From Ascoidea asiatica (lineage: Eukaryota > Ascomycota > Saccharomycetes > Ascoideales > Ascoideaceae), in contig BCKQ01000008.1 in assembly GCA_001600695.1 (NCBI GenBank), forward strand, positions 593,488 through 657,487: a stretch of DNA of 64,000 nt, written 5' to 3'. The translations under genes and the position numbers were made by a program. The notes beneath the pieces are model-generated. The model saw only the letters and a program-made list of their open reading frames with translations. It ran no database searches and was not told the origin of the DNA. Below are positions 48,886-59,600 of the stretch, piece by piece (position 1 is the first letter of the stretch; each line of letters opens with the position of its first letter).

Positions 48886-48893
48886 TATAAATA
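48886..48893 (+). promoter_or_regulatory. TATA box of LRA1
   Basis: TATAAATA about 160 bp before the LRA1 ATG, at the boundary between the G+C-richer island and the AT-rich leader. Confidence 0.5.
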
Positions 48894-49051
48894 TTAACAC
48901 AATAGCTTTCAAATTTTGTTTTTAAAATCTATTCAATTCTTAAATCTTTATCATAAATTATTATTTCTTATCAATAATAACTTTTTATTTATTAAATATA
49001 TCAATATCNATATACTCAATATATAATATTATATTATAATTATATTTTAAA

Positions 49052-49822
49052 ATGGCTCCAATTCAATTATTAGCAGGAAAAGTTGTTGCAGTTACTGGTG
49101 CTNCAACTGGTATTGGTAAAGCAATTGCTTTAGAAATGGCTAAATTTGGTGCAAAAGTTGCAATCAATTATCGTTCAAATANAGCTGAAGATTTGCATGA
49201 AATGGAACAAATTATTGGTAAAGATAATTTTCTTGCAATTAAAGGTGATGTTTCAAAAAAAATTGATTGTGAAAATTTTGTAACCGAAACTGTTTCAAAA
49301 TTTGGTGAATTAAATGTTTTTGTTTCAAATGCTGGTGTTTGTAAATTTATGGAATTTACTGAAATTGATGAAGATTTATTAAATTTAACTGTTGATATTA
49401 ATCTTAAAGGTTGTTTTTATGCAACTCAAGCTGCTGCAAAACAAATGATTAAACAAGGTAAAGGTGGTTCAATTATTGGTATTTCTTCAATTAGTGCTTT
49501 AGTTGGTGGTGCTGGTCAAACTCATTATACTCCAACAAAAGCTGGAATTTTATCTTTAATGCAAAGTGAAGCTTGTGCTTTAGGTAAATATCAAATAAGA
49601 TGTAATGCTTTATTACCTGGTACAATTAAAACTAAATTAAATGATGAAGATTTAGCTGATAAAGAAAAAAATGATTATATGATTAAAAGAACACCATTAG
49701 GTAGAATTGGTGAAACTCATGATATGGGTGGTCCTGCTGTATTCTTAGCAAGTGATTTATCTTCTTATGTTACNGGTTCTCAATTATTAGTTGATGGTGG
49801 TTTATATGTTAACCTTCAATAA
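49052..49822 (+). CDS. LRA1: L-rhamnose 1-dehydrogenase (short-chain dehydrogenase)
   Basis: 256 residues. Rossmann motif TGAxTGIGK near residue 16 (one N), NAG near 94, catalytic Ser in GISSISALVGG near 146, and Tyr-Lys in HYTPTKAGILSLMQS near 160. The C-terminal FLASDLSSYV and QLLVDGGLYVNLQ closely follow the L-rhamnose dehydrogenase of Scheffersomyces stipitis, more so than generic SDRs. Family knowledge: LRA1 oxidises L-rhamnose with NAD(P)+ to L-rhamnono-gamma-lactone, the first step of the fungal non-phosphorylated rhamnose pathway. It is convergent with LRA3 and near sugar-permease genes, which supports the role. Three Ns are in the frame. Confidence 0.9.
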   Translation: MAPIQLLAGKVVAVTGAXTGIGKAIALEMAKFGAKVAINYRSNXAEDLHEMEQIIGKDNFLAIKGDVSKKIDCENFVTETVSKFGELNVFVSNAGVCKFMEFTEIDEDLLNLTVDINLKGCFYATQAAAKQMIKQGKGGSIIGISSISALVGGAGQTHYTPTKAGILSLMQSEACALGKYQIRCNALLPGTIKTKLNDEDLADKEKNDYMIKRTPLGRIGETHDMGGPAVFLASDLSSYVXGSQLLVDGGLYVNLQ

Positions 49823-50273
49823 CTTTATTAAATTCTCTTCTCTATTTTTTCTATNTTTTTATCTTTCTTTCCTTATTTATTTATACCAATAAAATGTTTA
49901 CGTTATGACCATTATACAGTTCTTTTTTATACTCATTTACCTCTTTTCTTTTCTTTACCTTAATTTTAGTCTTTCTTTATTTATTTCTCTTTGTCTTTTT
50001 AAAACCACAATCTATAAAAAGTTAACTTTTACAATTATATATCTTCTTAATGAAAAAAAACTTCTCTTAAATTTAAATACTCAATCTAAAAGAAAATAAA
50101 AAGTAAGTAAATAAAATTCATTATAATAATAACTACATTAAAGGAAAAATAAAAAAAAAATAACTCATAAATTAAAAACATAAACTAAATTCATATACTA
50201 ATTTTATATAAAATTTTTTAAATAGACAATATATAATAATCAAAGATTTCAAAAACCATTAATAAAATAAATC
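49823..50273. other. Convergent 3' region between LRA1 and LRA3
   Basis: Pyrimidine-rich then A-rich spacer; an open frame at 49905-50099 is hydrophobic low complexity and is not a gene. Confidence 0.7.
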
Positions 50274-51527
50274 TTATTTCTCTTCTTCAATTTTTAAAGG
50301 TTTTTCAGGAGATGGTGATAAAATTTTATCTGCATCAATTAAAGTAATTTTATCATTTAATATTAATCCAAAACCAGGCTTATCACTGAAAGTTTCTGCA
50401 ACATTTAAATAACCTTTAACAGGAACTGGTTCATTAGTAAATAATGCACCAAATACTGGTAAAACAGATTTAGAATCTGGTGAATTTGATAAATATTCAT
50501 GAAATGGTGTATTTTCTTGAGAAATTACAAAATGATATGAATATGGTCCAGAAGCATGAGGTACAATTGGTATATCATATGCAGCAGCTTGATGAGAAAT
50601 TTTTAAAATTTCTGTCATTCCACCACACCACATAATATCAGGTTGTAAAATATTTAAATTTCTACCTTCAATTAATTTTCTAAAACCATATTTTGTATAT
50701 TCATGTTCACCAGTTGTAAATTTCATCCATGGACATGCAGATTTAATTTGTTTATAACCATCAAAATCATCTGGATGTAAAACTTCTTCCCACCAATTAA
50801 TATCTAAATCTTTTGTTTTTGTAACTAGTTCAATTACATACGGTACATTTAATGCCATATAACAATCAACCATTAATGGAAAATCAGGTCCAACAGATTC
50901 TCTATGTTTTTTTAAAAATTCAATATTTTTTCTTAAACCTACATGACCTTCATCAGGACCAAATGGTAAAGCAACTTTACCACCCCAAAAACCCATTTGT
51001 TTTGCAGCTTCTGGATCACAACCAGTACAATAAAAATCTAATCTTTCCCTTGTTGAACCACCAATCATTTTATAAACAGGTTCATTTCTAATTTTACCTA
51101 ATAAATCCCATAAAGCTAAATCAACAACAGAAATTACAGCAATTGTTATACCTTTTCTACCATAAAACATTGAAGCTCTAAACATTTTATCCCATAATAA
51201 AGTTAAATCTCTTGGATCAGAACCAATTAAAAATCTTAAAAAATGATTTTGAACAATCCAACAAGCAATTGGACCACCAAAACCAGTTGCAAAACCTTTT
51301 GTACCATCAGTTGATTCAATTTCAACACAAAATGAACCTAAAACATTAATACCCCATGAAGTTCTTGATTTTCTATATTCAGGATATTTTGACATTGGAT
51401 TTGCAATATCACTATCAATTAACCAATGACCACCTTCAACATTATGATAATCACCACCAATACCTTTACCAGATAATAAAAAAGTTTTAACAGATTTAAT
51501 TTTTGGAAATTGTTTAGTTCCAGTCAT
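50274..51527 (-). CDS. LRA3: L-rhamnonate dehydratase (enolase superfamily)
   Basis: 417 residues. The N-terminal capping domain has the rhamnonate dehydratase block GGHWLIDSDIANPMSKYPEY near residue 32, then RTSWGINVLGSFCVEI. The barrel carries metal ligands in MVDCYMALN near 219, the WWEEVLHPDDFDGYK segment near 246, TGEHEYTKYGFRKL near 277 and VPHASGPYSYHF near 330, whose His is the expected catalytic base. Family knowledge: LRA3 dehydrates L-rhamnonate to 2-keto-3-deoxy-L-rhamnonate, the substrate of aldolase LRA4. Adjacent LRA1 makes the specific pathway call much stronger than superfamily membership alone. No N in the frame. Confidence 0.92.
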   Translation of the reverse strand: MTGTKQFPKIKSVKTFLLSGKGIGGDYHNVEGGHWLIDSDIANPMSKYPEYRKSRTSWGINVLGSFCVEIESTDGTKGFATGFGGPIACWIVQNHFLRFLIGSDPRDLTLLWDKMFRASMFYGRKGITIAVISVVDLALWDLLGKIRNEPVYKMIGGSTRERLDFYCTGCDPEAAKQMGFWGGKVALPFGPDEGHVGLRKNIEFLKKHRESVGPDFPLMVDCYMALNVPYVIELVTKTKDLDINWWEEVLHPDDFDGYKQIKSACPWMKFTTGEHEYTKYGFRKLIEGRNLNILQPDIMWCGGMTEILKISHQAAAYDIPIVPHASGPYSYHFVISQENTPFHEYLSNSPDSKSVLPVFGALFTNEPVPVKGYLNVAETFSDKPGFGLILNDKITLIDADKILSPSPEKPLKIEEEK

Positions 51528-51831
51528 TTTGAAAATTATTAAATTATACTTTATACAATAAATGAATATATATAATATAAGATAATAAAGGATAATAAAA
51601 ATAAAAAAGTATAATAAATATTGGGTTTTATAAATATAATTTAAAGTANATATAAATAATTCTTCGAATAAGTATAAAAATAAGAATTAAAAAAAAAATG
51701 GGGAAAGAATGATACCTTTATTTAAAAACAAAATATTAAGTTAAATTTGAATTGAAATGAATTTTAGTTCAGTTCAAAATTCAAAGTGAATAAGTATAAA
51801 TACGTTAAATAACGCTAATTTTATTATTATA

Positions 51832-51875
<44 letters not shown>

Positions 51876-53982
51876 TACTATTATTCTATTATTCTATTAG
51901 CTGTTAAGGTATGATAGTATCAAAATAATAGCATAAATTGAAATAGTGAACCGATGAATNTTTGTAGCTTGTTGAATAGAAAAGACAAGATGCTTGATTT
52001 CTAAAGTTTGGATTTGACAGAATATCTTCAGATCAAATCATTTTACACATATTCTCTTGATTATCTTGTTTCGTTTGTTTCGTGGAGTATGATTCTCGCA
52101 ATACAAAAAAGTCATAAAACTTCAAAAGAATTCAAAGAGTTTAAACTACCAGAGTTTAAACTACCGTACTTGAAAAAAGATAAACCGAAATTCCATTCAC
52201 CCATTTTGATTACTTTTTCGGTCCATCTATTCTTCGAGTTTCTTTTGTCATTAAATCTTGGTTCTGAGAGAAAAAGCACAAGAGGAAAAAAATAAACAAC
52301 TTGCATCTTAATCAAAGGAATTGTTGTTGTTTTAGTTGATGCTGATAAAGAGTAAAACCTGTAAAAGAATACAGACTTGAAAAATTCGTTAAATATTCCA
52401 CTTTCTCATATTCTTTTTTCTTTTGTGGTTTTTTAGTGCTTGGAAAAGAAAAAGTGCCGAACAGACGTTGATCAGCTAATTAGCCAAAGCTAANATCTAC
52501 CAGGATCAATCTTAACTGTGGGATAGGGTCTTTCTTCCAGCCAATCAACAGTCGCATTTTCACCCGCATTTTATTATCTCAACTGCCCAATCACAGCCCA
52601 CAACATTGCCAGCTTGTGGCTCTTCGGAGTCTGGGGTTATCCGCTCCGGCGGCTCTGGCTCCAAAAACAGNCGCTTTTTCTTCAACCCGCTGTTAGGTTT
52701 CTCCGGTATTATGGAAAACCCCAAATCCGTTGGCCTGCCAAAGCAGCAGATATTCGCGTCTTCTCCCGCAATTGCATTCTGCCGATATTACCGAACTGTA
52801 ATTCCGGTTTGTATAATGTAACTAAATACCTGTAGCACAGTATACTGCGTAAATCAGCCACACCTCTTGGCTAGTCACTGTTAATTCTAACCATTTCNAA
52901 TAATAATCTTTTTCTTTATGAAAGATTAAGCCTTCTTGAATTACGTATATTTATTGAATATAGATTTTTATTGAATAAACATGAAGAGAAAAAGAATTAT
53001 TTCTGAGTTAATTTCTGAGTTTTCATATCACTATCAATTTATTGGATTTTCCAAGTTCTGCAATATNTGCAATCTCATTTACTTTTCAGATTTTGAATCT
53101 TAAGTTNGGCAATGAAGTTTATGCTGCCGGTAATTTTAATGTATTTTCCATAAAGTTAAAAAACATCACAACTTTACAATCGGAAAAATAAAAACATCGA
53201 AATCAAATTATTGTAAAGATTTTTTTAGTATGAATTCTGAAAAATCCGCNGAACCCCGATTTAGTTACAAATAAAAAATTGAAGTAAAAAATTAGGCTTA
53301 ATATTGGAGTTCAAAACAATGAGAGTAATCCAAAAAAAATCACTCATTAAGATTTTCTTCTATTGATTCATTAAAAAATTTAAAATGAATTCATACACCC
53401 CCTTATAATGATTCAAATTACCCCATTAATCAATGGTGGGGCAAGCATAATCTTACTCGTAAAATGTTTTACTAAATGTATCCATATTATTATTAATTTC
53501 CTTTTATTTGGACTTATCTTGATTTTATATTGATTTTATAATTTATTATATATTTATTTTCATTTTTCAATGACATAATGATTTAGTTTAACAAACCAAC
53601 CTTAGTAAATGATAAATAAATTGTTTTTGAGAAAAAAAAGATTTTAATTAAATCACTTAGTTATTATTCAAAATTCAATTTAGTTTCTTCTAATTGTATT
53701 TCTATCAATTTAATGCTTCCCCTCATGCAGTCATCCTTGACATTATTCAATAAATTATCATACCAATGGCTATTATCAATGATTAATATCATACTTTCCA
53801 ATATGATTTGATAAATAAAAATATCATATCTTTAGTTTATAAATGAAAGTAAATATCTTACCATATTTTGAAAACACCACTCAGAAACCATTATCATAAT
53901 AACAACTATAACCACAATAATAATAAACACAATAAAAATATTCACATCAATATTATATATCAATAATAGCATTCATAATACA
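51528..53982. other. 2.4-kb divergent promoter between LRA3 and permease copy 1
   Basis: No gene supported. (ATT)n at about 51832-51875 lies near LRA3. At 52136-52165 AGAGTTTAAACTACC is repeated in tandem twice. A G+C-richer island at about 52440-52880 has CCGCTCCGGCGG near 52638 and CCG triplets at 52782, 52791 and 52804. The 3' half is AT-rich. An open frame at 52008-52295 starts only with TTG and shows no family. Confidence 0.6.
52782..52793 (-). promoter_or_regulatory. Hap1-like site CGGTAATATCGG between LRA3 and permease copy 1
   Basis: On the minus strand the sequence fits the Hap1 consensus CGGNNNTANCGG exactly; a third CCG follows 10 bp away. It lies 1.2 kb from either start codon. 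In this genome it could be read by any zinc-cluster factor, perhaps the rhamnose regulator. Confidence 0.4.
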
Positions 53983-55418
53983 ATGGCATTCTTGGATTAC
54001 TTCAAATTTGGTCATTTTGGATCAAATTCATATGCTAAACGAGGAATATCTGGTGCTCAATTAACTGATAAACAAGCAATAGTGCCTTTTGCTTTGGTTA
54101 CTTTTCTATTTTTCTTATGGGGTTTTGCTTATGGGCTATTGGATACCTTGAATTCTCATTTTCAATCTGTATTTAATATATCTCAGACTGTAAGTACAAA
54201 TCTTCAAATTGCCTATTTTATTGCATATTTTGCTAATCCTCCAACAATGGGAAGCTATTTAGTCAAGAGACATGGTTACAGAATAACTTTCATTGTAGGT
54301 CTATTGATTTTTTCTGTTGGAGCTTTTTGCTTCTGGCCTTGTGCTAAATTCAAAAGTTTTTCTGGATTTTGTGGCTGTATGTTTGTTGTAGCTGTTGGTT
54401 TATCAACTCTTGAAACAGCTGCTGATCCTTATGTGAATATGATTGGTACTCCAAAACATAGTGAATTTAGAATTAATCTAGCTCAAAGTTTTCAAGGAGT
54501 TGGAACTTTTGTTGCTCCTTTGATTGCCTCTCATACTTTTTTCAATGGAAAAAATGCAACCTCTTTGACTAATGTTCAATGGGTTTACGTTGCTGTTGGT
54601 TGTTTTGATATTGTATTAGCTGTAACATTTTTTTTTCTTGATATTCCTGAAATCAGTGACAAGGATATGCACAATAATATGAAAAAGGCAAATGGGGTTT
54701 ATGATGATTCTAAACCATTACATAAACAATGGCCATTGTTTTGGGCAGTATTTTCCCAATTCTGCTACATTGGAGGACAAGTTAGTGTTGCTTCCAACTT
54801 TATCAACTATGCTTATGAAGTAGCCAACGTTAGAAAAAGTAAAGGATCTGCATATCTTTCTGGAGGTCAAGCTATCTATACAGGAGCTAGATTTATTGCA
54901 ACATTTTCTTTGAAATATATTAAACCTCCATATATTTTCACAGTTTGTATTCTTGGTTGTTTTTTATTTAGTGTTTTAGCTGCTACACTCCCAGGAATGG
55001 GAGGTGTTGTATGCTATTTCATTATTTTCTTTTTTGAATCCTGTTGTTTTGCAATGATCTTTGGAATGGGTATGAGAGGTTTAGGAAGACATTCTAAATG
55101 GGGAGGTTGTCTTTTAGTTTCAGGTATTTCTGGTGGTGTTTTTTTTCCTCCATTGCAAGGCCTAGTTGCAGATAATGTCAGTGTTCAAAAATCTTTATTT
55201 ATTGCTATGTCTGGATATATTCTCTCTTCGACTTATGGATTTTACACCATTTGGGCTTGGAGAAAACTTCCAAGTGAGGAAGAAATAGAAAGAGAAATTT
55301 TAGAAGATGCAAATCCTAAAGACTTCGAAATAGATGAAAAGAAAGAGGAAACTATTCAAAGTCAAATCTCATTCGAAGAGGATACTAATGAGAAAGGAAA
55401 AGTTGAAATGGTGGAGTA
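53893..55418 (+). repeat. Left arm of a 1526-bp inverted repeat
   Basis: It pairs with 61730-63255 in inverted orientation; coordinates of matching bases always sum to 117148. The match starts 90 bp before the permease ATG and ends inside the stop codon (TAA here, TAG in the other arm). The encoded proteins are identical over all 478 residues, and every DNA stretch I compared (both ends and the last ~400 bp) matched base for base with no indel over the full length. Confidence 0.93.
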
Positions 55419-55419
55419 A
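53983..55419 (+). CDS. FucP-family sugar:H+ symporter (MFS), copy 1
   Basis: 478 residues, with twelve predicted membrane segments from about residue 31 to 430 and cytosolic ends. The fucose-permease family features are clear: TFLFFLWGFAYGLLDTLNSH near residue 39 and the LETAADPYVNMIGTP segment near 145, followed by INLAQSFQGVGTFVAPLI near 165. Family knowledge: bacterial FucP imports L-fucose with protons; fungal relatives are predicted importers of deoxy or other sugars, few of them tested. The position beside LRA1/LRA3 points to L-rhamnose (inference). The C-terminal tail is Glu-rich (IEREILEDANPKDFE). A TATA-like TATAAA is at 53838. Identical protein to copy 2; the codon mix is less AT-extreme than housekeeping neighbours. 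Confidence 0.9.
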   Translation: MAFLDYFKFGHFGSNSYAKRGISGAQLTDKQAIVPFALVTFLFFLWGFAYGLLDTLNSHFQSVFNISQTVSTNLQIAYFIAYFANPPTMGSYLVKRHGYRITFIVGLLIFSVGAFCFWPCAKFKSFSGFCGCMFVVAVGLSTLETAADPYVNMIGTPKHSEFRINLAQSFQGVGTFVAPLIASHTFFNGKNATSLTNVQWVYVAVGCFDIVLAVTFFFLDIPEISDKDMHNNMKKANGVYDDSKPLHKQWPLFWAVFSQFCYIGGQVSVASNFINYAYEVANVRKSKGSAYLSGGQAIYTGARFIATFSLKYIKPPYIFTVCILGCFLFSVLAATLPGMGGVVCYFIIFFFESCCFAMIFGMGMRGLGRHSKWGGCLLVSGISGGVFFPPLQGLVADNVSVQKSLFIAMSGYILSSTYGFYTIWAWRKLPSEEEIEREILEDANPKDFEIDEKKEETIQSQISFEEDTNEKGKVEMVE

Positions 55420-55889
55420 ACTAGAATGTTACTTCAGCAAATGGTTCTGAACCTAAAATTAGCTAGTTTTTTTCTATTTATTTCTAAAATTTTATTTCNT
55501 TTTCATTTATCTTGGATTACTGGTCAAACTGTTCCCCTTATTATCTCTAAAGTATAATTAAACAAAAAAATTTCTTTTTTTACATTTAAGCTCCAAACTG
55601 TTTTTACTGTACTGTTTTCGGTCAAGTGAAAGCAAAAACTGTGATTGATTACTACCGATCGAGATAAATTTATTATTAAGCATAGACAAATGTAAGTTTC
55701 TTAGAATTTGGATTATTTATTAGGAGAAATAAGAGTGGCTTTAATACAACTGATTGATTATCACAATGAGAATCATTTTTTGGATCGATGCTTGTCTAGA
55801 TTAGTAATTTTGAAGAAAAAACGAGTTGCTACCAACAAAAAGGGTACAAACTGAGTGAAGCTTTCGAGCTATTAGCCGTTGACCACTGT

Positions 55890-55901
55890 CCGTTATACCC
55901 G
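55890..55901 (-). promoter_or_regulatory. Hap1-like site CGGGTATAACGG upstream of the ABC transporter
   Basis: On the minus strand it fits CGGNNNTANCGG, the same consensus as the 52782 site, about 750 bp before the transporter start. Confidence 0.4.
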
Positions 55902-56040
55902 AATAGCCATATNTCGATAGAACTCCGAGAAGTGAAGTTTTGCAGTGGAAGATAAAAAAATAAACACTTTAATTTATTTCTATATAGAGATGTCTTTGGC
56001 GGACTTNGTGNATATTATGCTATGCTGCGTAAAGAAAAGT

Positions 56041-56070
56041 CACTACCATACAGTAGTGTGGCTATCACAC
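56041..56070. repeat. Two overlapping, mutually exclusive hairpins
   Basis: CACTAC (56041-56046) pairs with GTAGTG (56053-56058). GTGTG (56056-56060) pairs with CACAC (56066-56070). The two share three bases, so only one can form in a single strand. About 580 bp upstream of the ABC transporter. Confidence 0.6.
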
Positions 56071-56521
56071 CCGTAGTTTAACCGCAAGTTATAGCCGAAT
56101 CAAAAACGGGCCGTTATGCTCCGAAGTCTTTCAGAGACTTTTGGGCCATTTGTAAGCTGCTGGAACTGTTCTAAAATGTTCAAATGCTGCAATTACAAGA
56201 GTTAGTGCTTCAATCAGATATCATCAAAAGCTAAACATATGGTTCTTTTGGTACACTTTCAATATTTCTTGAATTTCCAAAGACGACGGACAGAGAATAC
56301 CCGCTGGTTTTGCGGACCGATTGTTTGCTTGATTTATTTACGGAAGCTAAGCGGGTAATCAAGATTTTGGTTCCGTTGATATGGCAAAAGAGTAAAGCTC
56401 ATAAATCTTTTCTCTATTAAATTAAACCACTAATTAATTTTTTATTATTATTTCAAATAATTTAGTTGCCCTGTACAAATTTACTTTAATTATTAACGAA
56501 ATGATTATTAATAATTTATTG

Positions 56522-56529
56522 TATAAATA
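56522..56529 (+). promoter_or_regulatory. TATA box of the ABC transporter
   Basis: TATAAATA lies 127 bp before the ATG at 56649, a usual yeast distance. Confidence 0.5.
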
Positions 56530-56648
56530 CAATGGAACTTTTCCACTTTTTACGATATCTTTCTAAACTACNTTTTGACTTCAATTGTAATTGTTTTCAA
56601 AAGATTTTTTTACATTTCATATTTTATTAAAAAAAAATCCAATTGANT

Positions 56649-59600
56649 ATGACAGAGAGCTCAAAGGATTCTGATATCCAGTCTTTTGGTTTTCAAGTTT
56701 CTCAAGAAACAAATTCTAAAGATGATCCAATCGATGAGCAGAAAATGGAAATTTTAGTTAAAGAAGCTTCAAATAATCAATTNCTAACTCGTTTAAAATC
56801 TCTAACTAGAACTCTTTCTCGTAAATCAACCAAACATAATCCTTGGGATTTAACAAGAGAAGAATTTGATTTACAAAGAACTTTAAAAGATTTTGTTAAA
56901 ATTTCGAATGAAGAAAATTTAACTTTAAGAGAGTCTGCTGTTCTTTTTAAAAATTTGTCTGTAAATGTCAAAGATTCTTCAAGTTCTTTTATTCCAACTT
57001 TAGGTGATATTTTAAAATTTCCAATTAAAATTTTTGGTGGAATTAGAAATATGAAAAAAAATCAAAATTTCAAATATTTGTTGAATAATTTTAACGGAGT
57101 TGTTAAACCTGGTGAAATGTTGTTAGTTCTTGGAAGACCTGATGCAGGTTGTTCAACTTTCTTGAAAACTATTGCAGGTCAAACTCTTGAATATAATTCG
57201 GTTTCTGGTACTATTAATTATGATGATATAAGTCAAGATGAAATGCAAAAAAGATTTCAATCTGATCTTATTTATGTACCTGAATTAGACCTTCATTTTC
57301 CTCATTTAACTGTTGATCAAACTTTGAATTTTGCAATTTCTTGTAAAGTACCTAAAATTAGACCAAAAAATATTTCTAAAAAACAATATATTTATTCTTT
57401 AAAAGAAATTTTAACAATTGTTTTTGGTCTTCATGAAGTTAAAAATGTTAGAGTTGGTAATGATTTTGTCAGAGGCATTTCTGGTGGTCAGCGAAAAAGA
57501 GTCTCCATTGCAGAAGCACTTGCTTGCCGTGGTTCAATATATTGCTGGGATAACGCAACTAGAGGTCTTGATGCTTCAACTGCCCTTGAATATGCTCAGG
57601 CAATTAGAACTTCAACAAATCTTTTAAAAAATACTTCCTTAGTTTGCCTTTATCAAGCTAGTGAAAATATTTATCAAAGCTTCGATAAAGTTACCCTTTT
57701 ATATGAAGGTAGGCAAATTTATTTTGGTCCAATTGAAAATGCAAAAAATTATTTCATTAATATGGGATTTCAATCAATTCCAAGACAAACAACTAGTGAA
57801 TATTTAACTGTTATTACTGACCCTGATGAAAGGATTCCATTTCCAGGAATGGAACTTAAAGTACCAAGAACTGCTCAAGAATTTGAAGAATACTGGCTAA
57901 ATTCTCCCGAATATAAATTTTTATTGGAAGAAATAAAGCAATACGAAAATTCAATTTCTTCTTCCTCAACCAGAAAAACTTTTGACCAATCTTTTACCAA
58001 TGAAAAAATGAAATTTAAAAGACATAACTCAAAATTTAGAATTACTTTTCTAGAGCAATTTAGATTACTAACAACAAGAGCCTTTCAAAATGTCATAGCT
58101 AATAGAGCTTATGCTATATCCCTTTTTATTGTTAATATATTTCAAGGCTTAATCACTGGTTCTTTATTTTATAATCTCGATAATACTACTAGTTCTTCTT
58201 ATTCAAAAGCTGGAGTTTTGTTTTTTACTTTAGTCTTTTTTTTAATGTCGGGTATGAGTGAAGTTGCAAATTCTTTTCAGAGCAGACCTATTGTTTTAAA
58301 GCAAAAACGATATACTCTTTATCATCCATCTGCTGATATGGTGGCTTATTGTTTAGCGTCAATTCCTGTTAGATTGTTATGCATTATTTTTTATTCCTTA
58401 ATATTGTACTTTTTGGTAAACTTGAATCGAAAGGCAGGAAACTTTTTCATTTTTGTGTTATTTTACTTTATACTTGCTTCAATGTGTGCTAGTGTATTTT
58501 TAGCTATATCCTCATTTAGCTCTGAAATGTCAACTGCCAATAGTATAGTAGGTCCAGTACTCTTAGTTTTCATCATATATTCTGGCTTTCTAATTGCAAA
58601 ACCTGCAATGCATTGGGCTTTCAAATGGCTTTCATATTTCAATCCCACAATATTTGTTCTTGAGAGTACTTTAACGAACGAATTCCATGGAATGGAAATT
58701 CAATGTGAATCAATTGTCCCATCAGGCCCAGGATATGAAAACGTATCCGAAAAGAATCAAGTTTGCTCTGCTGTCGGTGCAATATCAGGTGAAAACTTTG
58801 TTAATGGTGATAACTACCTTTCAGCATCATATTCTTTCAAGCACTCTCATCTTTGGAGAAATTTCGGAATTACCATTGCCTATTGGATTTTCTTTACCTT
58901 TTTAGCTGCATACGGAGCTGAAATTATGAAGCCAATAAAAAGTGAATCTGGAGGAATTTTATTCAAAAGAGGCAAGCATGATAAAAAAGAAAAAAAAAAT
59001 CAAGACATTGAAACTGGTGAGGTAAATGGACATATTATACCTCTATCTGATGACAGTAGTTTAGGAAATTTTGAAGGATTTGACTCCAATAGAGTTTTTG
59101 CCTGGAAAAATGTGAATTATTCAATCCCATCTAAAGATGAGAAAGAGCTTAAGCTCCTAAGCGGAATTAGTGGGTTTGTTAAACCAGGAAAGTTGACAGC
59201 TTTAATGGGTGAATCAGGTGCAGGAAAGACAACTTTATTGAATGTTTTATCTCAGCGTACTACTTCATTTGGAGTAGTGACAGGTGATATTTTAGTAAAC
59301 GGAAAGCCATTGGATCCTTTTTTTCAAAGAGAAACAGGTTATGTACAGCAACAAGATTTGCATATCAGTGAATTAACAGTCAGGGAATCATTGCAATTTG
59401 CAGCAAGATTAAGAAGACCAGCTAATGTTCCTGAAAAAGAAAAACTAGATTATGTTGAGTCAATAATTGATATATTACTGATGCAACCATATGCGAATGC
59501 TATAGTTGGAAATGGACAAAGTGGATTGAATGTTGAACAAAGAAAGAAACTAACTATTGCCGTTGAGTTGGTTGCAAAACCTTCATTACTTTTGTTTTTA

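Larger units (their letters stand above)
47026..49051. other. 2-kb divergent promoter between PSA1 and LRA1
   Basis: No gene supported. A long G+C-richer island (about 47510-48850) separates two AT-rich flanks. It contains CACGTG (47906-47911), a poly-A run with two Ns (about 47806-47835), the 14-bp palindrome at 48710, and scattered CGG/CCG triplets. Overlapping open frames at 47469-47914 lack domains. A short tRNA-like stretch near 47935-47990 does not fold convincingly. Confidence 0.6.
55420..56648. other. 1.2-kb promoter region of the ABC transporter
   Basis: No gene supported. A G+C-richer island at about 55600-56400 has many same-strand CCG triplets (55876, 55890, 55899; then 56071, 56082, 56095, 56111, 56121), a CCG-N9-CGG everted pair at 56301-56315, and two overlapping hairpins at 56041-56070. 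Confidence 0.6.

Noticed and set aside
52008-52295. 95-codon open frame between LRA3 and the permease
   Set aside because: Only a TTG start, no family recognised, and a tandem repeat lies in it.
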